From contig JAMQCK010000017.1 in NCBI GenBank assembly GCA_024196135.1, positions 62,001-126,000 of the forward strand: a stretch of 64,000 nt of DNA. Reading direction: 5' to 3'. Positions 1 through 12,024 of the stretch are shown here, piece by piece. Positions within the stretch are counted from its first letter, which is position 1. Each line of letters starts with the position of its first letter. The notes under the pieces were generated by a model. It was given only the letters and a program-made list of their open reading frames with translations. It made no database searches and was not told the DNA's origin. This DNA is from Pleurotus ostreatus/Saccharomyces cerevisiae fusant (Eukaryota; Opisthokonta). A program made the translations under genes and the position numbers.

Positions 1-182
1 AAGTCCGTGCGCCCGGAGCCCGGCCCGCGCGCCCGAAGGGGAACCGGGCGCCTGCCGAGCACGTGCGCGAGGGGCTGCTCAGGGCAAGCAGCGCCAAACA
101 GCCGCCCTCCTTGTCCCCGACCCTATTCATTTCGCAGCGAAAACAGCGCAGACCGCTATCTAATCAGCCAACGCATATCACC

Positions 183-2199
183 ATGTCTTCTTCGGCCACC
201 TCTCAGGCGCACGCGCAGGTCAACGGCGCGCCGGTGCGCATCTCGTCAGCAGATGCGATCGCTATGGAACACCAGTTCGGTGCGCACAAGTGAGTAGCCC
301 TCTGATCCGTCATATACACCCACCCTATGTCCTCGAATGACCCCCACTGACCACTGTTCTAGCTACCACCCCCTCCCGATAGTTTTTGATCGTGCGCAGG
401 GCGCGAAGTGAGTCAATGATCAATATAAGCGCCCGTGCAAAGAATTAAGCTCCCATCGCAGGGTATGGGACCCCGAAGGCAAGGAGTACATCGACATGCT
501 CTCAGCCTACTCGTGAGTGATCGTCATATATCCCACGATCTGTTCTGACCTTCGTCCAGCGCTGTGAACCAGGTTAGCCCGCCGTGCTTTCGCCACAAAT
601 GACAGGAGAGTGACACTTCCCCACATGCTTCTAGGGCCATTGCCACCCTCGCATCATCCAGACCCTCGTAGAGCAGTCGCAGCGACTGACGCTTTCGTCG
701 CGCGCCTTCTACAACTCGGTCTTCCCCCAGTTCGCGAAGAAGATCACGGATACCTTTGGGTATGATATGGTCCTTCCGATGAATACGGGTGCGTAGTCTC
801 ATGCATGTCGTCACGCTTCGCTGATTACGGCTCGCTACAGGTGCTGAGGCTGTCGAGACCGGTATCAAGCTCGCCAGAAAGTGGGCATACGAGAAGAAGG
901 GCGTCCCTGAGGGCAAGGCCGTCGTCTTTAGCGCTGAGGGCAACTTCCACGGCAGAACCATCGGTGTCATCAGGTGGGTATAGTCGCGGGCATGAATTTA
1001 GATCGACCTCATAGTCGTCTTTAGCATGTCAACTGACCCGGAGTCACGAAACAACTTCGGCCCCTTCGTCGGCGGCGTTGGTCCCAACTTCGTAAATGCG
1101 AAGGGGCAGAAGCAGGTCATCCGGTACGGGCACATGGAGGACCTTGAAGCTGCTATATTGAGCGCTGGTCCCGAGAATGTGGCGGCCTTCTTGGTTGAGC
1201 CCATCCAAGGCGAGGCTGGGTACGTCGTTCACCGATGTTCTTCTACATGACGCTGACAGATCCTCAGCATTGTCGTCCCTCCCGAGGGCTACCTCCAGGC
1301 CGTCCGCGACTTGACGAAGAAGCACAACATCCTTCTCATTTGCGACGAGATCCAGACCGTGAGTCTTAATGCGCCACAAAGTAACTTATGAAGCTCATTA
1401 GCGAGTAGGGCCTCTGCCGGACAGGAAAGATGCTTGCCTGCCAGTGGGATAACATCCGTCCGGACGTGATCCTGCTTGGCAAGGCCCTGAGTGCAGGAGG
1501 TAGGGCGTTGCGGATTAATGGCATTTCATTCATGCTTACCATCTTCAGCATACCCCGTGTCCGCTGTGCTGGCGGACAAGGAGGTCATGCTTTGCATCCG
1601 CCCTGGCGAGCACGGCAGCACCTACGGAGGGTTCGTCGTGACTTCACTATGCGGAGAAAATATTTATCGTCATACAGAAACCCCCTCGGCTCCGCCATCG
1701 GTATCACTGCGCTAGACATCCTCCTCCAGGAGGACCTTGCCAATAGGGCCCTCAAGCTTGGAGAGATTTTCCGCTCCGAGGTTACCGCGCTCAAGCACCC
1801 CCTTGTGTCCACCGTCCGCGGCCGCGGCCTGCTGAACGCCGTCGTCATCGACGAGACGCAGAGCAAGAAGGGGCGCACGGCGTGGCAGTTCTGCCTGCTG
1901 CTGAAGAGCAGGGGCGTACTGGCGAAGCCGACGCATGTCAACATGTGAGTGGTGTGCGGGTATCGGATTGCGGTTCTTGATGGGGTTTTTTTCAGCATCC
2001 GCTTCGCGCCTCCGTTGGTCATTGAGGAGGCTGACCTGCGCAAGGCGATTAAGATTATTGCTGAGTGCCTTGATGATCTCGACAAGGTGAGATGAACATT
2101 CCCAACGCAGGTCATCCATGCTGATATTGCTCCCAGCTCGACAACATCCCGGGCGAGGCCGAGAGCGAGAAGGGCTTCAAGGACACGCTGTCCCTGTAA
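183..2199 (+). CDS. CAR2: Ornithine aminotransferase (ornithine-oxo-acid transaminase)
   Basis: This is a class-III PLP-dependent aminotransferase. It moves the delta-amino group of L-ornithine to 2-oxoglutarate, giving glutamate-5-semialdehyde, in arginine catabolism and proline synthesis; the yeast homologue is cytosolic. The spliced frame gives family blocks in order: [61 protein letters not shown], the PLP-binding Asp region ICDEIQTGL, the Schiff-base lysine region [21 protein letters not shown] and RGRGLLNA. The length, about 450 residues, is normal. Start 183 follows CACC and lies 15 residues before [12 protein letters not shown], a typical fungal N-terminus. I count about 13 exons (for example 183-289, 363-407, 462-512, 560-572 and 635 onward), including a 13-nt microexon. 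Family assignment is secure; individual splice sites are inferred. Confidence 0.95.
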
Positions 2200-2620
2200 G
2201 TTGAACATCGGCATTTACGCGGTGCAAATGGACCTGTGCATTGGTCTCGAATGGATGGTTTCCATTGGCGTACACAAATGGAGTGCGGGAGGATCGTCGG
2301 ACACCTGGCGCTTCCATCTGAGTGGCAGCAATACACCATTATCCCTATGTATCACCAGATCTACTTACCTCTTGTATATCTCACAACCAAACAATGTATC
2401 TCTGCTCGGCGCAACTGGCGACTGATCGTGCGGTGAGCTGGATGAAAACGCGAGTCAGCCTATTTGAGGCACGGTTCGAGAAGGAGCGGCAATGTCCGGG
2501 CTCGTGGCGCACGTGGAGAGCGCACAATTGCCTCGCACAGCCACCGGTGTGTCAGGGATCGGTGAGGCAATTGATGGATGCCTCGCGCAACCCTCACGAT
2601 GGCTGAGCCATTTACTGGAC

Positions 2621-2640
2621 AATACGTATATAGCCCGCCA
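2621..2640 (+). promoter_or_regulatory. TATA-like element upstream of the Cu(+)-ATPase gene
   Basis: TATATA lies at 2627-2632, about 80 nt before the in-frame ATG at 2710. A second TATATA at 2733-2738 lies 59 nt before the alternative in-frame ATG at 2797. Which element is used would decide the protein's N-terminus. This is sequence pattern only. Confidence 0.35.
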
Positions 2641-2709
2641 CCGCGCCCGCGCTTTCTCCCCATATCGACCTCGTGAACGTAACAAGGACCGTGCAAATAC
2701 CCGTTGAAG

Positions 2710-5700
2710 ATGAATAACGAACGAGCAGCGAATATATACTCGCATCCCCAGGCCCAGCATGCCAGAAGGCCTTCGACCTACCGGTATTCGGCCGCGATGA
2801 CACCTAATCCGCTGGGGGACGCGACGACGACCGTCCATATCTCGAACTTGCACTGCAGCAGCTGCGTCGACGCGATCCAGGAGTGCCTCTCGGTGCTCGA
2901 TCCCCCGCCGCTCTCCGTCGAGGTGTCGATCGTGCTACAGACTGTGCGGGTGTACCACCACCAGGCGCTCTCGCCGACAACTATCGCGCAGGCGATAGAG
3001 GACGCGGGCTTCGACGTTGTCGACGCGGATCCGGGGCCCTCGAGGCTGTCTGCCAGCGAGCGTCACCGTCGGCACTTGGAGGAATGCTCGCAGTGCAAGC
3101 GAGAGGCGGCGGGCGTGGCGTCTTCGAGCTCAGGTCTCCTGTCCTCGGAGGGGAGCGTCGAGAAGGAGCCTATCCACCACCAAGTCGACGGGAACGCAGA
3201 AGGACCGTTCAAGGTCACCCTCTCTGTCGGCGGCATGACCTGCGCGTCGTGCACGAACGCGGTCACGGGTGCCGTCTCACCTATCAAGGGTGTCGACAAG
3301 GTGGCCGTCAGTCTACTTGACGGTGCTGCTACCGTCGTGGTCGACACTCGCGACCGCGCCAACGAGGTCCAAGAGGCCATCGACGATTGCGGGTTCGAGG
3401 CCACCATCGTGTCCGTCGAGCCATTGAGGACCGAAGCTGCGGCAAAGACCGAATGGCGCACTGTGTCTCTTCGCGTGGACGGCATGTACTGTCGGTACGT
3501 CCCTTACTTCCCTGATTCTCGCGATTTTATTCACTTTTCCCAGCCATTGCCCAGGCAAGATCATGTCTGCACTGAAGACCCTACCCCAGGTCATCGTCGA
3601 AAAGCCCATCGAATCAATTGACGACCCCGTTCTAACCGTGCGCTATGAGCCCCACTCCCCCTCGCTCACTATCCGCACCCTCATCTCCACCCTCGCCTCC
3701 GCCAACGACCCGCCCTTCGCCGTCTCCATCCACAAACCGCCTAGCGTCGAGCAGCTCTCCCGCCGCATGCAGCTCCGCGAGAAGCGCGCCCTCCTCCTCC
3801 GCCTCATCGTCGCCGTCGTCATCGCCATCCCCACCTTCATCCTCGGCATCGTGTACATGTCGCTCGTCCCCTCGTCCTCGCATACCAAGATGTTCCTCAT
3901 GGAGCCGATGTGGGCGGGCGATACGGCGCGGGTGACGTGGGCGCTGTTCTTTTTGGCGACGCCTGTCATGTTTTATAGCGCGAGTCTTTTCCATCGTCGT
4001 AGCTTCAAGGAGCTTCGAGCGTTGTGGCGATCAGGCAGCCCGACACCGTTGTGGAAGCGCTTTGTGCGCTTTGGGAGTATGAACCTGCTGGTCTCGATGG
4101 GCGTCAGTGTGGCGTACTTCGCCTCGATTGCCCTCCTTGGGCTTTCTTCGGTGCAGAAGAGGAATGAGGATGGAATGGGTGACAGGACGACCTACTTCGA
4201 TTCTGTGGTTTTCCTGACGATGTTCCTGCTAGCTGGTACGTTGACCGTTCTCACGACACTTGATCCAGGTTCAAATTACTGACCTTCTCGAAGGACGATA
4301 CCTGGAGTCGTACTCGAAAGCGAGAACCGCGGACGCTGTCAATGCCCTCGCCTCCCTTCGGCCTACCAAGGCGCTGCTACTCGTCCCACGCGACACCAAG
4401 TCGAACGCCTCCCACTCATCTCTTGCAACATCTGCCGCAGACCCCGAAAAAGGCGACCTGGACTCAGAAGCTCGCGCTACCGTTACACCACCTGGCTTTA
4501 ACGTCGAGCACGTCTCAGTCGACCTGCTAGAGGTTGGCGACGTCGTCCGCGTGCCCAGCGGCTCTACACCGCCTGCCGACGGCGTTATCGTCGACGGCCA
4601 CACGAACTTCGACGAGAGCTCGCTGACGGGCGAGTCGCGGCTCATCGCCAAAGGACCTGGCGACCAGGTCTGGCTCGGTACGATCAACCGCGGTAGCGCG
4701 GTCAGCGTGCGCGTCAGTGAGGTTGGAGGGGAGACGATGTGAGTTACCAATCCCTCCAAGTATTTCGGCCTCATCTGACTGCATTGCGCAGGCTCGACAA
4801 TATCGTCAAGGTCGTCCGCGAGGGCCAGACGCGCCGTGCGCCTCTTGAGCGCGTCGCAGACCAGATCACCGGCTACTTCGTCCCCGTCATCACCTTCCTC
4901 GCCGTCATTACCTGGCTCGTCTGGCTCATCCTCGGCTTCAGTGGCGCGCTGCCCGATGACTACCTCGATATTGAGGTCGGCGGTTGGAGTGAGTCACTTT
5001 TACTCTTCCTGTTCCTTTCTCTCTGCCTAAACACCTTCAACTAACCCCCCAACCTAGCCGTCTGGTCCCTCGAATTCGCCATCGCCGTCTTCGTTGTCGC
5101 TTGCCCCTGCGGCATCGGCCTCGCCGCGCCCACCGCGCTCCTCGTCTCCTCCGGCCTCGCGGCCAAGTTCGGCATCCTCGCGCGTGGCGGCGGGGAGGCG
5201 TTCGAGGAGATGTCGCGCCTGGACGTGATGGTGTTCGACAAGACCGGCACGTTGACGCAGGGCGGGAGCCCGAGTGTGGAGGACGCACATATCGTTGAGA
5301 ATAGGGCGTGGCGGAAGGAGGTTGTGCTGGGTGTCGCGGCGGACCTGGAGAGCTCGTCGGGGCATCCGCTGGGTATTGCGATTAGGGAGTACGCGCAGAA
5401 GAGAGGCGCGGAGGCGCAGCATGCGAGCGCTGTCGAGGAGGCTGCTGGCCGAGGGTTGAAGGCGCGTTTCGAATCGCTGGGAGCCGAGGCGGTCATCGGT
5501 AACGAGGCTTGGATGGCGGAGCATGGAGTTCGGATGGACGGAGTGACGAGGATGGTTGAGCAGTGGAAGGGAGAGGCGAAGAGCGTGGTGCTTCTTGCTA
5601 TGAAGCGGGAAGACTCGTTCAAGCTGGTCGCTGCCTTTGCGGTTACGGATCCGCTACGGCCAGAGGCGAAGGGGGTGATAGCTTGGTACGTGGCTTTGTG

Positions 5701-6523
5701 ATCACTTGTCGTTGCTGCGAAGCTGATATTTCCTGCAGGCTGCAAAAGCAAGGCATCGAGACCTGGATGATATCGGGAGACAACAAGAAGACGGCCTCTG
5801 CTGTTGCCTCCCAGGTCGGGATTCCTGCCCAGAATGTCATCGCTGACGTCCTGCCGACGGAAAAGGTGCGTTTGTGCTCCGCATACTTTGTGGCAACCCC
5901 GACACTGACTCTCGCTATCAGGCGGACAAGATCGAATGGCTGCAACGCTCTGGTCCACGCGCAAGTGGCGCAAAGACTGGCCGCGCCATTGTGGGCATGG
6001 TGGGGGACGGTGGGTCTGGTTGGATGTGGGCTCGGGCTTGGAGCTGATCTGTTCTTACTCAGGCATCAACGACGCCCCTGCACTGACCGCCGCCGACGTG
6101 GGCATCGCCGTCGCGTCGGGCAGCGACGTGGCCATCTCGAGCGCCAGTTTCATCCTCTTGACCTCCGATCTGCGCAGCCTGGTTACCCTGCGCGACCTTG
6201 CTCGTACGACGATCCGGCGGGTGAAGTTCAACTTTGTGAGTTCATTGCGCCTCATCCTCTAGCCCTATCCGCTCACGATACCCACCAGGCTTGGGCCTTG
6301 GTCTACAACATCGCCGCCGTGCCCATCGCCGCCGGGGTCATCTACCCAGCTGGACACGCCAGGCTCGACCCTGTGTGGGCGTCGCTGGCTATGGCGCTCT
6401 CGTGCGTTGCCCTTTCGGTTTCTATTTTCTGCCGCCTACTAAACGTATCGCAGCTCCGTCTCCGTCATTTGCAGCTCGCTACTTCTGAAGCTGTATCGGG
6501 AGCCTCGGACGCCGATATCGTGA
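2710..6523 (+). CDS. CCC2: Copper-transporting P1B-type ATPase (Ccc2/ATP7-like)
   Basis: This is a P-type Cu(+) pump, expected in the late Golgi, that loads copper into secreted cuproenzymes such as multicopper oxidases. Three N-terminal heavy-metal-associated domains are visible with CSSC, GMTCASC and GMYCRHC motifs; the last is completed across an intron near 3497-3543. Then come the membrane helices, the actuator motif SSLTGES, the ion-binding CPC helix (ACPCGIGLAAP), the phosphorylated Asp in DKTGTLT, the SGHPLG block (family SEHPL), SGDNK and GDGINDAPAL, the last also joined across an intron. The C-terminus after the final intron reads LKLYREPRTPIS then stop. Length is about 1,100 residues in about 10 exons. 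The start is 2710 or 2797, in the same frame. Expected partners are an Atx1-type chaperone and a Ctr importer, neither in this window. Confidence 0.95.
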
Positions 6524-7406
6524 TTCAGGGCAAGGCCTCCGACGACTCGGGTGTGGCGCGCTGCCTTCGCGAGGGCAAGGCGGCGCGTCAGTCACAGTAT
6601 CTTTATAGCGCCGTTCAGAACGCGGAGCGTTATCTATTCCGGGTCTAATAACTGGCTGTAATCAAGCTTGGGCGCCGGCTCGCAGGGCTTGCAGTGCTCG
6701 TCTCAATCTCGCCCTTTTATTATTGTACTACTCATTGATGAGCTGTATACAACTATCAATGTCAGTTCTGTCACTGCATAGGCGTAAATGATGACCTATA
6801 CCTGTCTGCTGACAGTGCGACCGTCAGGAAGGTGATTGGGAGGCGATGCAGTTCCCTCCAGTATGTTCGTTCGTGCTAAAGTCCGCTTGAGGGTCCTTTG
6901 ACACAGAAAAATTCAACGCCTTCGTGCCGTCCTCGCTGCAACCTCCCAAACGTCCGTATATCACGGCCACGAGGCTCACTCATCGAGGGCTGGCAGTTAG
7001 CGCGTACCTGACATCGGGGGCCCTGATCTTGCTGCTGACCGTGACATCAATTCCAGAAGCGGGGGAATCCCCGCCGCTCAATTGCAGTGCTGAATGAGCC
7101 CTCTTGTCCTCGAACCCACTCCCGAGTCCCGACATACATCGCCGTGATGCTGTAGCGTTGCAACCCGCTCCAGATCAAGAGGCGACAATCGTTTCAAGAA
7201 GAGATACGCTGCACGGTCGCCAGCGGATTAGGCGCCCGTACGTACTCGAATAAACGCCCAACCGTCATCGTGAGCGCCGGCGCATTCAGATATCTTGCGT
7301 CCTACCATCAGACCGCCGCGCTCGCTCGCACGGTGCTCAGCGACTTTTGCTGCTCCCCCGACCAGCGCGCCAGCCTCTGCGATCCTCGACGCGTCGGCAG
7401 GCAGTG
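6524..7406. other. Intergenic region, no feature recognised
   Basis: No convincing coding region is seen on either strand. The stretch holds the 3' end of the copper ATPase gene and the 5' flank of the next gene. No tRNA B-box or clear TATA element was noticed. Confidence 0.5.
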
Positions 7407-10007
7407 ATGCGCTCGTCCTACGACCCCGGAAACAGTGAGTTATGCCCGAACAGCTGGTGTCGCAGTAGCTCGTGCTGTGGGGCGTGCTGGAGTTATGACA
7501 GAACTGACGACGCCCATGCAGTGCACTTCCCCAATCCCTATGAAGGGCGCGCGCCGCCGCCGGGCAGACTCGACTTGTCCTCGCCCTCGCAGCACCGACC
7601 ACTTTCGCATCGCGCCTCGAGCGAACCCACGGGCCACGAGTTATACCCCCCGCAGATCAGCCCCCACGCGATGGCGCAGCCGCGGTCGATCCATTCGCCG
7701 GACTTGTTCTTCACACGAACGCCCACCTACGCCGCGCAGCACGTCCACCGCGCGCGATCATACACCCCCACGCACCAGCACGCACAGCCACTCCCGCCGC
7801 GCTCATACTCTCACGACCAGGACGAATACCACGAGCGTCCGCCTCCCATCCCCCCTCACTACGGCGCGCCCGTCAGATCTGCCCCGCCGCCACCACCTCC
7901 CCCTCCCAAGCCCACAGCGCCATACCAGCAGTCACCGTACTTCCCCTCCATCTCTCCGACGCAATCATCACCACGATCGCCTCATCCCATTGCGCCCTCT
8001 GCTCCTCTAGCGCCAGTCTCCGAGGATACCCCAGAATCCCCAACGGATCAGGACGAGCTTCGCCAGGTTATCGAGCTTTCGCAGCAGGAGTCCGCGCGAC
8101 GGCGACAGTACCTCAATGAGCTCTCGCAGCAGGAAGAGGATGAGCTCGCACGAGCGCTAGAGGCTTCCAAGCTGCAGTCGAACAAGCGCAACAGCTCCGC
8201 TCGGGACCACGTAGGCGTCACCGATTCAGCTGCTGCACTAGGTCCTTCTTCTGCAACCTCTGGCTCTGGCCCGAGCCGCCCAACAATTACAACGACGGAG
8301 GTCAGCCCTCTGGAGGAAGGCCGTACGATGGCACGCGACCTCGCTTCGCAGTCTGAAGCCGCCCACAACCCGGATTCTTCCTTCCTGGATATCATGCAGC
8401 GCTCCAACGAGCCCTCGCCACTGGCTGAGGTACCCCGACCCCATGCACGTTCCCCGCCCTCCGCCGAGTCAGCGCAGTCTCCATCGACGGCCTCATCACA
8501 CAGCACTCATGACTCGAAATCCCCCACTACCGACCTGCCCGTGTCATCTGAACTCGTAGCTCCAGCTATAGCATTTCCAGAACCTGCCGTACCGCCGCCG
8601 ACAACGGAGAACCAAATTCTCAGCGACGAGGCCTTCGCGAGGCAACTAGCGGCGCAGCTCGAGCAGGAAGAAGCGGAAGAAGAGGAGCAGCGCATGCGAA
8701 TGGAAGAAGAAGAGCGCGCACGGGAACAGCATGATTCTGTACCCCCCATTTCACCTGCACCTCCCTCCTACAACTTCGCTACGGCGGCAGTGTCGCCTGT
8801 ACCTGCACCTCCCCCTCCTCCACAGCATCTACAGAACGAGGCTGCACAGGCGCCTTTGTCGCGCAATGGCTCCCAACACTCGGGCTCGTCGCAGGCCTCT
8901 TCTCCTTCTATACACTTGCAAGTGCCTGGCAGACCAGGGATATACAGGCATCCATCATCCGATGAGACGCCTGGTGCGAGTGGCAGCAGTTTGTCGCTGG
9001 CAGAGTCTGCGTATTCACAGGAACCATCGCCTATAACGCCCGTCAACAAGTCTCCTTTCGGCTCGCCAGAGCTGAGGCAAGAGAGTAATGGCTCGGGAAG
9101 CAACAACCAGTACCTTGACCCGGAACTGCTGATGGGTGTTTGTGAGTCGATGCGCTTCCCTAGTACGATGGACTGTCAAGCTGACTTTTGCACCAGCGAT
9201 TGGCTTCTCAACGCCGATGATCAACTATGGGATGGCGCCGATGCAGGGCGTAATGCCCAACATCATCTCGCTGCCTTATGGGCGATGTCCGCCCTTACAC
9301 CTGCAAGCACCGAGTTGGCGGCACCTGCTAAAGCTGCTGGCGCGGCTGAGTGGTACGCGGATCGAGCCTACAGTTGAGGCGATGGCTCTTGTAAAAACAC
9401 CCATGAAGCTGCGGACGGTCGTGCAGTTCGTCAAGGTTCGTCGCTTTACTACGACACTCAGACTTACATGAGCTAATATATCCCTCAGCCACATGCGAGT
9501 GCTCGTGACTGGCGAACAGTCCTCTGGTTTACGCTCGACCACCCCGTACCGTCTGCCATCCCCGGCGCCGGCAGATACACCAACGGCGACGTCAGCACCC
9601 TCCCCTGGTCCTACACCCTATCCACCATCCCCACCCTCCTCCGCGACGGCGCCGACTCGCCCGTCAGCAAATGGTACACCGTGCCCTCCACCGACGCGAC
9701 CCCCTACCCCGTCCTCCCCATCGCCTGCCCCAACCTCGCGCTCTACCTTCAGGCCGCGCTCGATGAGAGCCGGCGCGCGACGGGGGACGCGGTCGTCGGC
9801 CCGAAGAAGCTGGCGCGCATGGTCGAGTCGTGCTACCCGAACGACGTGCGGCTGAATGCGACGGAGGAGCCGGCGGATCGGCGGTCGATGGGCGGGCGGC
9901 TGCTGGCGAAGTTTGGGAAGGGGACGAAGGCGAAGAAGGGGAGGGGCGGCGGGAATGAGGAGACGTTCGAGCTCGTGACGCCGTTCGTGCCGGATGAGTG
10001 GGGTTAA
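7407..10007 (+). CDS. Disordered protein with ubiquitin-interacting motifs; function unknown
   Basis: I do not recognise a named orthologue. Exon 1 is short (7407-7434). After an 87-nt intron the frame reads MHFPNPYEG and runs through a long Pro/Ser/His-rich region. Two helices fit the UIM pattern (acidic patch, Leu, Ala/Ile, Ser): DELRQVIELSQQES near 8052 and EEDELARALEAS near 8137. A third similar helix, DEAFARQLAAQLEQEEAE, lies near 8627. After introns near 9138-9196 and 9437-9488 there is a more ordered C-terminal domain with IISLPYGRCPP, VQFVKPH and TVLWFTLDHPVPSAIPG, then a Lys/Gly-rich tail. Length is about 800 residues. The layout suggests a ubiquitin-binding adaptor with a conserved fungal C-terminal domain; this role is inference. 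Confidence 0.75.
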
Positions 10008-10386
10008 GGGGTGGGACCTGATGAGAGGGGTTGTAGGGAGTGCGGATAGAAGGGAGTGGGGGTTGGAGGGGTGTGGTGGTGCGGGTTCATTGTCGTTGTT
10101 TCTCTAGTTGTTCGTGCAATCCACACCTTACTACTTGCTCGTTGACAGTGCTTTGTGTATCGCTCGCTAGGAAGAAATGTATCTGATAGTCATGCGATGC
10201 TGTAGAGTCCGCTATTGGCGCACATTGCTAGGGTGAAGCTAGCTGAAGTCACCTTGCGCTAGCTCAGATGTGTGCCCTATCACCTCTCAACCAACATGGG
10301 TCCGTTCTTATAAGCTAGCAGCAGTCAGTTCGGGCTTCACCCTCAACCTTTCCCCACTACACACCACGATTTCATCCTCGTCCATA
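10008..10386. promoter_or_regulatory. Intergenic region with TATA element for the first gene of the small-paralog array
   Basis: TTATAA lies at 10308-10313, 74 nt before the ATG at 10387, with a pyrimidine-rich stretch between. A CTAGC-rich patch lies near 10238-10265. Nothing coding is seen. Confidence 0.4.
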
Positions 10387-10783
10387 ATGGCCAGCGCGAC
10401 GTCGAACGGATTGTCTACGGTCTCCTTCTGTGACACAGGCGCACTCATCCTCGACTGCGCAAACGGAAAAAAGTTGGCTATTGGGCGCACGTACTTGGCC
10501 AGTCTGTCAGCGACTGACGCTGTGAGTTACAGTCTGGTGCCGATAAATTGACCGTAAGGGGGAGATGGGGCGGCTAACTTTGACCTAATAGCAAACATAT
10601 CTTGCGAACAAAGGCGGGAATATCATGACCGGAAGGAAATTACCAAGGACAGAGGGGGCCTTCCGCTTGCAGCCCGGAGGGGAGTTGGAGTGGATTGAGG
10701 TGGATATTAATGGGTTCGGCGAGCTGCTGAGGTATATGCACGGGGTCCGCGTTCTGCAACCTCAACGGTCTGTTTTCGAATGA
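10387..10783 (+). CDS. Small protein of unknown function, tandem-array member A
   Basis: The deduced protein has 108 residues from two exons (10387-10521 and 10592-10783) joined in phase 0. Exon 1 carries DTGALILD and KKLAIGR. Exon 2 carries GAFRLQPGGELEWIEVD and ELLRYMHGVRVL. The same two blocks recur in three neighbouring genes with the intron at the corresponding place, so this is one member of a local gene family. There is no signal peptide, membrane segment or recognised domain. The TATA element and the conserved reading frame across the intron support a real gene. Function is unknown. Confidence 0.75.
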
Positions 10784-11077
10784 TGAAGAGTGGCAGAATA
10801 ATCACTAGCGCTGCGTACTACGTAGCAAGTATGAGCAGATGCGCCCCGTGTTGCCTGCTCAAGGTTGTATACAGTTTTCTGCATGCAGTTGATCCCCTTG
10901 AACCAGCGAAGCGTCGATTGAGTATTGTGCGAACGTGATAGTAGGTCGCTTACTAGGATTTCGAACCCAAGAACCTTGAAGAAGGTGTCCACAGTGCGGT
11001 CACCAGACGCCTCGCGGCGGACCAGAAGGACGCCATCGAAAGTAGGCCCCGGTTCTCTCGTCAAGGCCGCGCGTCCA

Positions 11078-11092
11078 TCGATATAAAGGGAA
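11078..11092 (+). promoter_or_regulatory. TATA box for array member B
   Basis: TATAAA lies at 11082-11087, 64 nt upstream of the ATG at 11151, a typical spacing for short-leader fungal genes. Confidence 0.4.
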
Positions 11093-11150
11093 TGGTCTTG
11101 CGAAGCTCGTCCTGGACTGCATCCCACCGCGCTGCATACCCGAGATTATC

Positions 11151-11653
11151 ATGGCCGCCAGATATCCCTTGAGCAACGCGTCGACGCCCTCTGGAGGCTT
11201 CGGAGCTGGTCTCGAGCTCGTGCACACTTCGTGTAGTCCGAAGAGGGTGCCACCGGTTGCGAGGAAGCCGCGCACCTACCTGCATGCCCCTCAAGATAGC
11301 CCATTTACTCTGCGTTACCGCGATAGAGAAATTCTGGTAGGGCGAGGAGGGTTAGACATGCCTCCGGGTTTTTCGACAGTGAGTTTACCATCTCGAAATC
11401 GTGACGGAGTACTTGCAGTCAGCTCAGAGGTCGATATATCTGATGGTTTGTATAGGGTTCCCGCGAAAGGTTCATTATGTCAAGGCTTGGGATAAACACC
11501 GCGGCAATAGAATACTACTACAACAAGCCGAAGATATTGGCGGCTTTCTGGATAGCGGGCGAAGAGGACGCTGAGTGGAAGGAAATTGACTTCGGGTCTT
11601 GGGACGAGTTGTCGCCATTCATCCACGAGATTTGTGTAGTGGATAAGGATTGA
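11151..11653 (+). CDS. Small protein of unknown function, tandem-array member B (divergent)
   Basis: The deduced protein has 141 residues: exon 11151-11378, intron 11379-11455, exon 11456-11653, phase 0. It has an N-terminal extension of about 45 residues that member A lacks. The shared blocks are SPFTLRYRDREILVGRG (matching the TGALIL...LAIGR block of A and D), then AAFWIAG...AEWKEIDFGSWDEL and PFIHEICVV (matching GAFRL...LEWIEVD...ELLRYMHGVRV). It is the most diverged member. The acceptor was chosen because the other frames hit stops. Function is unknown. Confidence 0.65.
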
Positions 11654-12024
11654 GGGGCGGAGCATCATGGCTTCTGCCAAGCACTGTCAATATCCGGAAT
11701 GCGCATTTTGTATGCGGGAGTGCACACAGAGATGTCTCTGCGTACCTGTGGCTCTCAAGCGCATTGATCTCTCCAAGACGCGTCGTTCGCAAGGCGATCC
11801 AATCTGATTCTGAAGAAGTCGTCAGTGCCTTGCGCAACCTTCGAAGAAGATACTCACGAGTATCGCCAGGCGAGAGCCTCGATGTCGGATGGATTCCTGC
11901 AGGACAACGCCTGGCCGTCTCGCACCCACACAACCTAAATCCCATACACAATCAACTCCGCTTCGCGCCTTTCCTTGGCCCTCACCGTCCGCTCACCACC
12001 CACAGCAAACACCGTTTGTAGAAT

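Noticed and set aside
5041..5973. 310-codon open frame on the minus strand
   Set aside because: It is antisense to the ATPase catalytic exon carrying DKTGT and spans its introns; compositional shadow.
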